A DNA stretch of 64,000 bases, taken from assembly GCA_963855995.1 (NCBI GenBank), contig OY979716.1:38796624-38860623 (forward strand), read 5' to 3'. Under the pieces are notes generated by a model that was not told where the DNA came from, did not search any database, and saw only the letters and a program-made list of their open reading frames with translations. Shown here piece by piece: positions 59,792 through 64,000 of the stretch. The position numbers and the translations under genes were made by a program. Every line of letters begins with the position of its first letter. The first letter of the stretch is position 1. Origin of the DNA: Muricea muricata (taxonomy: Eukaryota > Cnidaria > Anthozoa > Malacalcyonacea > Plexauridae).

Positions 59792-60110
59792 TCAGTCTCG
59801 TCCAATAATTGTATAGTATTATAATGATGAGTTACGGCAGCTATATCGTTTCGGTAGGCAAACAATTGTATTTATAACATTTTTTTGCGAGACGAGATAA
59901 GTCCTGCAACAAACCGTAATCATGCTGTTTCTGCTACACAAACAGTGTTGATAACACTGAGATAAGGAAAGCTCCGTTAATACAATATAGTCTTTTTAAA
60001 TTTGTTATTTGATGATATAAATTTAAAAAATGTCATCTTGATTTTTTCTATCATTATGTATTAATACAAGGAAAATGTGTCAAAGTTATTTATATTTACT
60101 TCTTTGTAGG

Positions 60111-60571
60111 AAAGTTTACAAATGTATTTGCAAATTGGCCTGGGTCGACCCATGACAGTCATTTTTTGGACATCTTATATTGGACAGGAGTTGGAGGGAA
60201 CAAATTTTGAAAACAGTGTTCTCATTGGAGATAGAGGGTATGCCTGTTTGCAGTATCTAATGACCCCATATCAAGAACCAGGAACCCCATCCCAGAGAGG
60301 ATTCAACCGAGCTCTTCGAACCACAAGGTCAATAATCGAGAGGTCATTTGGAATTCTAAAACGCCGCTTCCATATGTTATATGGAGAAGTGAGAATGGCA
60401 CCAGAGCGTGTTTGTACCATTACTGTAGCATGTTGCATTCTTCACAACATAGCTATTGAAAACAATGAGCCCTTACCTGACATAGAAGAACACCCCAATG
60501 TTGATATTCCTTTTGCAGGTGTTACAACGGGGCAAGGTGTGAGAAACCACATTGCAAACACATACTTTTAA
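60111..60571 (+). pseudogene. PIF/Harbinger transposase C-terminal exon
   Basis: After a CTTTGTAG acceptor (60110) the frame reads KFTNVFANWPGSTHDSHFLD (DDE_Tnp_4-type second acid region), then shifts frame near 60178 to VLIGDRGYACLQYLMTPYQ, FNRALRTTRSIIERSFGILK (with the catalytic Glu in IIERSFG) and HMLYGEVRMAPERV, ending at 60571 with a natural stop. Upstream exons with the first Asp are not in view; the Crypton lies just upstream. One frameshift is visible. HARBI1 is the human relative of this class. Confidence 0.85.
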
Positions 60572-60982
60572 ATAAGAACTGCTATAATCACTTTATATTT
60601 CAATAGTTTCTATACCAATATTTACACTGATTGCACAATTATATTTGTGAATAAATTAATGATATGCAAAAATGTTCCATAACTTATAAATGATAAGTTA
60701 ATACACAACAATTATATACTTTGAGTTTATATTTACAATAATAATTATAAATATTTATCTGTAAATAGTTGTCAATAAGACCATGTAAAGTCTGTTCTGC
60801 TTATAACAAAAACAAGTTTTAAGACCTTAGCTCAAAGCATTGGAATTTGAATTAAATGAAAATGAAACTTTGTATTGTTATGATCATTTTCATTCAATAT
60901 ACATTCCATCCATTCCGTTATGAGCAGAAAATATGTGCAAAATTTTACATAGTAATTACACTTTATAATGTAACAATATTCA

Positions 60983-61306
60983 ACATAAATAACAAGTTGT
61001 AATTATTGAATGAACAATTTCTAGTAAATCTGCTCTTTCATCTAAATCTGGGTCTATTCCCGACTCGTTTAGCTCATCACAATTTCGTTTTTTGTACCAC
61101 TGAATGAGCTTGTTTAATTTATCTCTGATATAGCGTTTGGTCACTTGAAACTTTGGGTAACCAAGAGCATTAAGTTTATCAGCAATGTTGTCCCACACTT
61201 TGCCTTGTTCAATGCTACTTTTTCTGTAGAGAAACAAATCACTGACCAAAGCTTTCCTCAAGAACATAATGTCATGATCCTCTGACGAAGTTTTACTATA
61301 AAATCT
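60983..61306 (-). CDS. Harbinger-associated Myb/SANT-like protein
   Basis: From an acceptor near 61306 the minus frame reads SSEDHDIMFLRKALVSDLFL, SIEQGKVWDNIADKLNALGY, QVTKRYIRDKLNKLIQWYKK and DLDERADLLEIV to a stop. This is the Myb/SANT-like DNA-binding protein that Harbinger elements encode beside the transposase and that is needed for its nuclear import and end binding. It is convergent with the transposase 412 bp away, the usual arrangement. The frame has no break. Confidence 0.75.
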
Positions 61307-61309
61307 AAT

Positions 61310-63047
61310 ACAAGTGACATGACTATGGTGAATTACACAGATGAGAATAATTTAGACAATACACTGAAAAAACACTCACTGTCATATGAGTCACAATTTA
61401 GGAGGAGTGTTTGTTTTAGACTTTTAGGGTTAAGATTAGGCATTGGGTTTGGATTAGAAACAAGAGAAAGAAAAAATTCAGTTTTAAAAACAGGGACTCC
61501 CCTAAAAGCAGTAAGTATAAATATTCATGAAAAGGTCATTCTATGGATGTGGTATGTTAACCCATTCAGTTGCAATGCACCCTGTGTGGCCTTGTATTTA
61601 ACTTTTTTCATCGGGGGGGGGGGGATGCCTCAACTCTGCTGCTTAAAATAGGTTAATATTCAAACACTTGACCATTACAATTGTCTGGTATTTGGAAGTA
61701 GATTCAAAGGTAAGTGGAACAGGTGCACACTGAAGCTTAAAAAGATAACAACTACCAAATTCGTATGCAATGTATTTTGTTTTATTTTTAAGACATGTAA
61801 GCACAGCAATAAAAACTGAAAGAAGTGACAAAGCATTCAAAAAGCATGTACAGGTATATGTACCACAAAATACCTCGGTAACACAGAATACCAGTCGTAT
61901 TTATTTTAAGTAGAAAATTTGAAAGGAACATGCAAAATACTTTATTCTCGTAAATATATATTAATTTTGGTGTTAATTGACACATAACTAAGAAAAATGA
62001 ATATTTTAATAAAAATTCTTAAAAGTAATGAGGATAAAGTTTAAATATAATTCATTGTTTTTGATACCTCTTTTTTGCTAAATGCTTGTAAAATCAGGAC
62101 ATTTGAAAATAAGTTTGGAAACCAACATAAATTATGTTCATAGACATTTGTACTAAGCGATAAAACATTTCTGCCTTTCAAGAATGATAGGGAGCAATCA
62201 AATTCGCTATAAAAGAACACGATCTTTCAACATTATTGATAAACCTGATATATTGTAGTATATACTATGGGTATTATGTAGTGACTTTAGTATTAACCTT
62301 CCACTAAATTAGATAGCAATATCTATACAGTATTACCATACAGCATCAAAGACCAAATCCTGGTTCAATTTGATAAACCGTTACTTATTTATTGCCACAC
62401 TGGTATTCTGTGGTACATTAGGAATTTATCTAAATAATGTCAGGCTTCAAAAATACTAGAATATGCTAAATCTAACCACAACACACCACAGGAAGAAAAA
62501 CTACAGGAAAACCCTTTCCAAAAAACCAATAATAACCCAAGATATATACTTGTGACATAAAATATGAATGATAGAAAATTGTGCGGTATTCTGTGGTACA
62601 TACACCAGTATAAAACAAAATAAAATAAAATAAATAGATATTATATTGTGATCTTGGGGTAATTACCGATGTTTTCCCAGATGCAGCTGATATCTCTAGT
62701 TATCTATAGTTGGAACAATTTAAAATAGACCTCATAGATTTTTATTTCAAAAACAATTGCATTTCATTGCATGACATTTTATATACTTTCTCAAAGTCCG
62801 TATTTATTTCCCGCCACCCTGAGAAATCCGGACTTTTCAAACTTGCAGCGCGCCAAATTTACTGACCCAGAAATGGGTCAGTGACATATCAACCAATCAG
62901 CGTCTGATATGCATTTTGTGGGGGGGGGGAAGTTTGTCACTTTGTTTACTGTAATTGACTAATTGTTTTAATAAATTTACAATTTAAATACTAAACTGAG
63001 AGATTCAAAGTATACTTTATAGGTTTGCTTTTATATCGAATTTCGTA
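61310..63047. other. No gene recognised; small inverted words
   Basis: AT-rich sequence. GGTATTCTGTGGTACAT occurs near 62402 and 62586, with a diverged inverted form near 61860. A poly-G run lies near 61613 and another near 62920. The sequence just before 63048 is presumably the 5' leader of the RecQ-like gene. Confidence 0.4.
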
Positions 63048-63494
63048 ATGGAAAGGTTTGTTAGTGATGCTATCAAACATGGTATGAACAAACTTGGTTA
63101 CCAGAATATTCGGGAAAATCAACGACATGCGGTTGAAGCTTATTTTGCTGGGAAAGATGTATTTTTGTGCTCGCCAACGGGATGTGGAAAAAGTTTCGTA
63201 TTTGAGATTGCGCCTTTTGTTCTCGATTATAAAAAGCATGCTCAGAGGAATAAAACTGAGTCTGCTTGCCTCGTGGTTGTTCCACTCGTATCGTTAATGA
63301 TGGATCAAGTTAAAGGTTTACGTCAAAGAGGAATATCCGCGGGTTATTTGGGAGCAGATAGCATGCCAGAGCAAGTGAGAGATGTTGTAAACGGTCAGTA
63401 CCGCTTGGTGTTTGCTAGTCCGGAGTCGTTGCTTAAATCACAGCGATGGATTTTTCGTGGGAATCTTCGTCGCATACTCGACGCCGTGTTTATT
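63048..63494 (+). CDS. RecQ-like ATP-dependent DNA helicase, N-terminal part
   Basis: The frame starts MERFVSDAIKHGMNKLGYQN and shows the Q-type entry (NIRENQRHAVEAYFAGKDVF), Walker A SPTGCGKSFVFEIAPF, motif Ia VVPLVSLMMDQVKGLRQRG and QYRLVFASPESLL (motif Ib). It runs in one open frame into the assembly gap before the DEAH box. The first ATG gives a normal short N-terminus, with no extra domain. RecQ helicases unwind DNA 3'-5' in repair and replication. Multicopy RecQ-like genes are known in sponges and cnidarians, so this may be a family member rather than a one-to-one ortholog of a human RecQ. Confidence 0.8.
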
Positions 63495-63694
63495 NNNNNN
63501 NNNNNNNNNNNNNNNNNNNNNNNNNNNNNNNNNNNNNNNNNNNNNNNNNNNNNNNNNNNNNNNNNNNNNNNNNNNNNNNNNNNNNNNNNNNNNNNNNNNN
63601 NNNNNNNNNNNNNNNNNNNNNNNNNNNNNNNNNNNNNNNNNNNNNNNNNNNNNNNNNNNNNNNNNNNNNNNNNNNNNNNNNNNNNNNNNNNNNN
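63495..63694. other. Assembly gap (200 N)
   Basis: Exactly 200 unknown bases, a conventional scaffold gap size. It cuts the helicase gene, so the real distance is unknown. Confidence 0.99.
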
Positions 63695-64000
63695 TGGGGA
63701 TTTGGTATTATTTGATTTGCAAATAAGCTAATAAAAGGGCAAATACATTGGTAATTCCCACATATGCCCATGGTAGGGGAGCAGGGGCTTAGATTGACTG
63801 CTGCATAAAGTATATACTGTGCAAACATTTTAGATTAGCTCAAAGTACAGTAGAACATCTTTATCTAATCTTCTTTAATTAGTTCAATGATAAGGGATTG
63901 AACTTTAGTATTCCATAGAGAACAGATTTTATGCAAACATTTTAATACGTGTTAACTTTCACATCAATTCAATTAGTTTTCAATATGTATTGATAGGGGG
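63695..64000. other. No gene recognised
   Basis: No continuation of the RecQ-like frame can be seen after the gap. This fits an intron or a misjoined scaffold. Confidence 0.5.

Larger units (their letters stand above)
58080..59820 (+). mobile_element. Crypton (tyrosine-recombinase transposon)
   Basis: Left boundary region: GCAAATAACTG words (58123-58175) near GAGCATGCGC. Right boundary region: the long palindrome at 59685-59791. Between them is a decayed Crypton recombinase gene. Both ends are shared with the short copy at 46100-46460, which defines the element. Cryptons move without terminal inverted repeats by site-specific recombination. Confidence 0.7.

Overview
This window looks like a repeat-dense, AT-rich nuclear contig from an early-branching animal, most likely a sponge or cnidarian. 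It holds spliced exons with GT/AG borders, no operons, many transposable-element (TE) classes side by side, and several protein families that I know from memory as expanded in sponges, corals, sea anemones and Hydra. No tRNA, rRNA, CRISPR array or intact bacterial-type gene was recognised. All family assignments come from reading translations; no database search was run. Most coding material is decayed TE sequence with frameshifts and stops. One 200-base assembly gap (63495-63694) cuts the clearest ordinary gene, a RecQ-like helicase.

Layout. 1-640: a TGTATG hexanucleotide array followed by a TA array. 1.5-3.5 kb: a minus-strand host-type gene split by a 5'-truncated Penelope-like element whose 3' end carries a hammerhead-like motif. 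3.8-8.4 kb: an unrecognised minus-strand gene model, a BEL/Pao remnant, a long palindrome, a Tc1/mariner relic and an internally deleted DDE transposase. 9.3-15.8 kb: a zinc-knuckle gene relic, a Ty3/Gypsy fragment and an almost complete but decayed two-ORF LINE, all on the minus strand. 16.2-20.9 kb: a SAP-like first exon, then about 4.5 kb of non-coding degenerate repeats.

21.05-30.47 kb is the most striking block. Inverted GGTGGCTCCCTA termini sit against TTAA on both sides of 9.4 kb. Inside is a minus-strand gene joining a Mutator-like (PF20700-type) transposase to a DEDDh 3'-5' exonuclease. Its likely first exon lies next to the right terminus. A FLYWCH-MULE gene bracketed by inverted GTCAAAACGGCCCC arrays appears to sit in its intron, with a mariner-type MITE and a 1 kb minisatellite inside that.

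31-46 kb: a second partial SAP exon, a pseudogene related to the 3' end-split gene family at 1.5-3.5 kb, a PIF1-like helicase pseudogene with a long C-terminal extension, two P-element/THAP9-like relics, a second PF20700 fragment, a Penelope-type reverse-transcriptase fragment and a transposase-like GHTQ family fragment. 46-57.6 kb: a deletion derivative of a Crypton, a seven-exon minus-strand gene of a TE-like animal family, two copies of one hAT MITE with perfect 8-bp target duplications (one splits an exon), and a 2.3 kb element with a 5-bp duplication that splits an open frame. 57.7-61.3 kb: a Crypton with a 46-bp-arm terminal palindrome, next to a PIF/Harbinger transposase and its convergent Myb-like partner. 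63.0 kb to the end: the RecQ-like gene and the gap.

Taken together the window records layered transposition: elements inside introns of elements, and small nonautonomous copies inside host-like exons. The genes do not form a pathway. Their links are TE modules (transposase plus exonuclease, transposase plus Myb-like protein, endonuclease plus reverse transcriptase).
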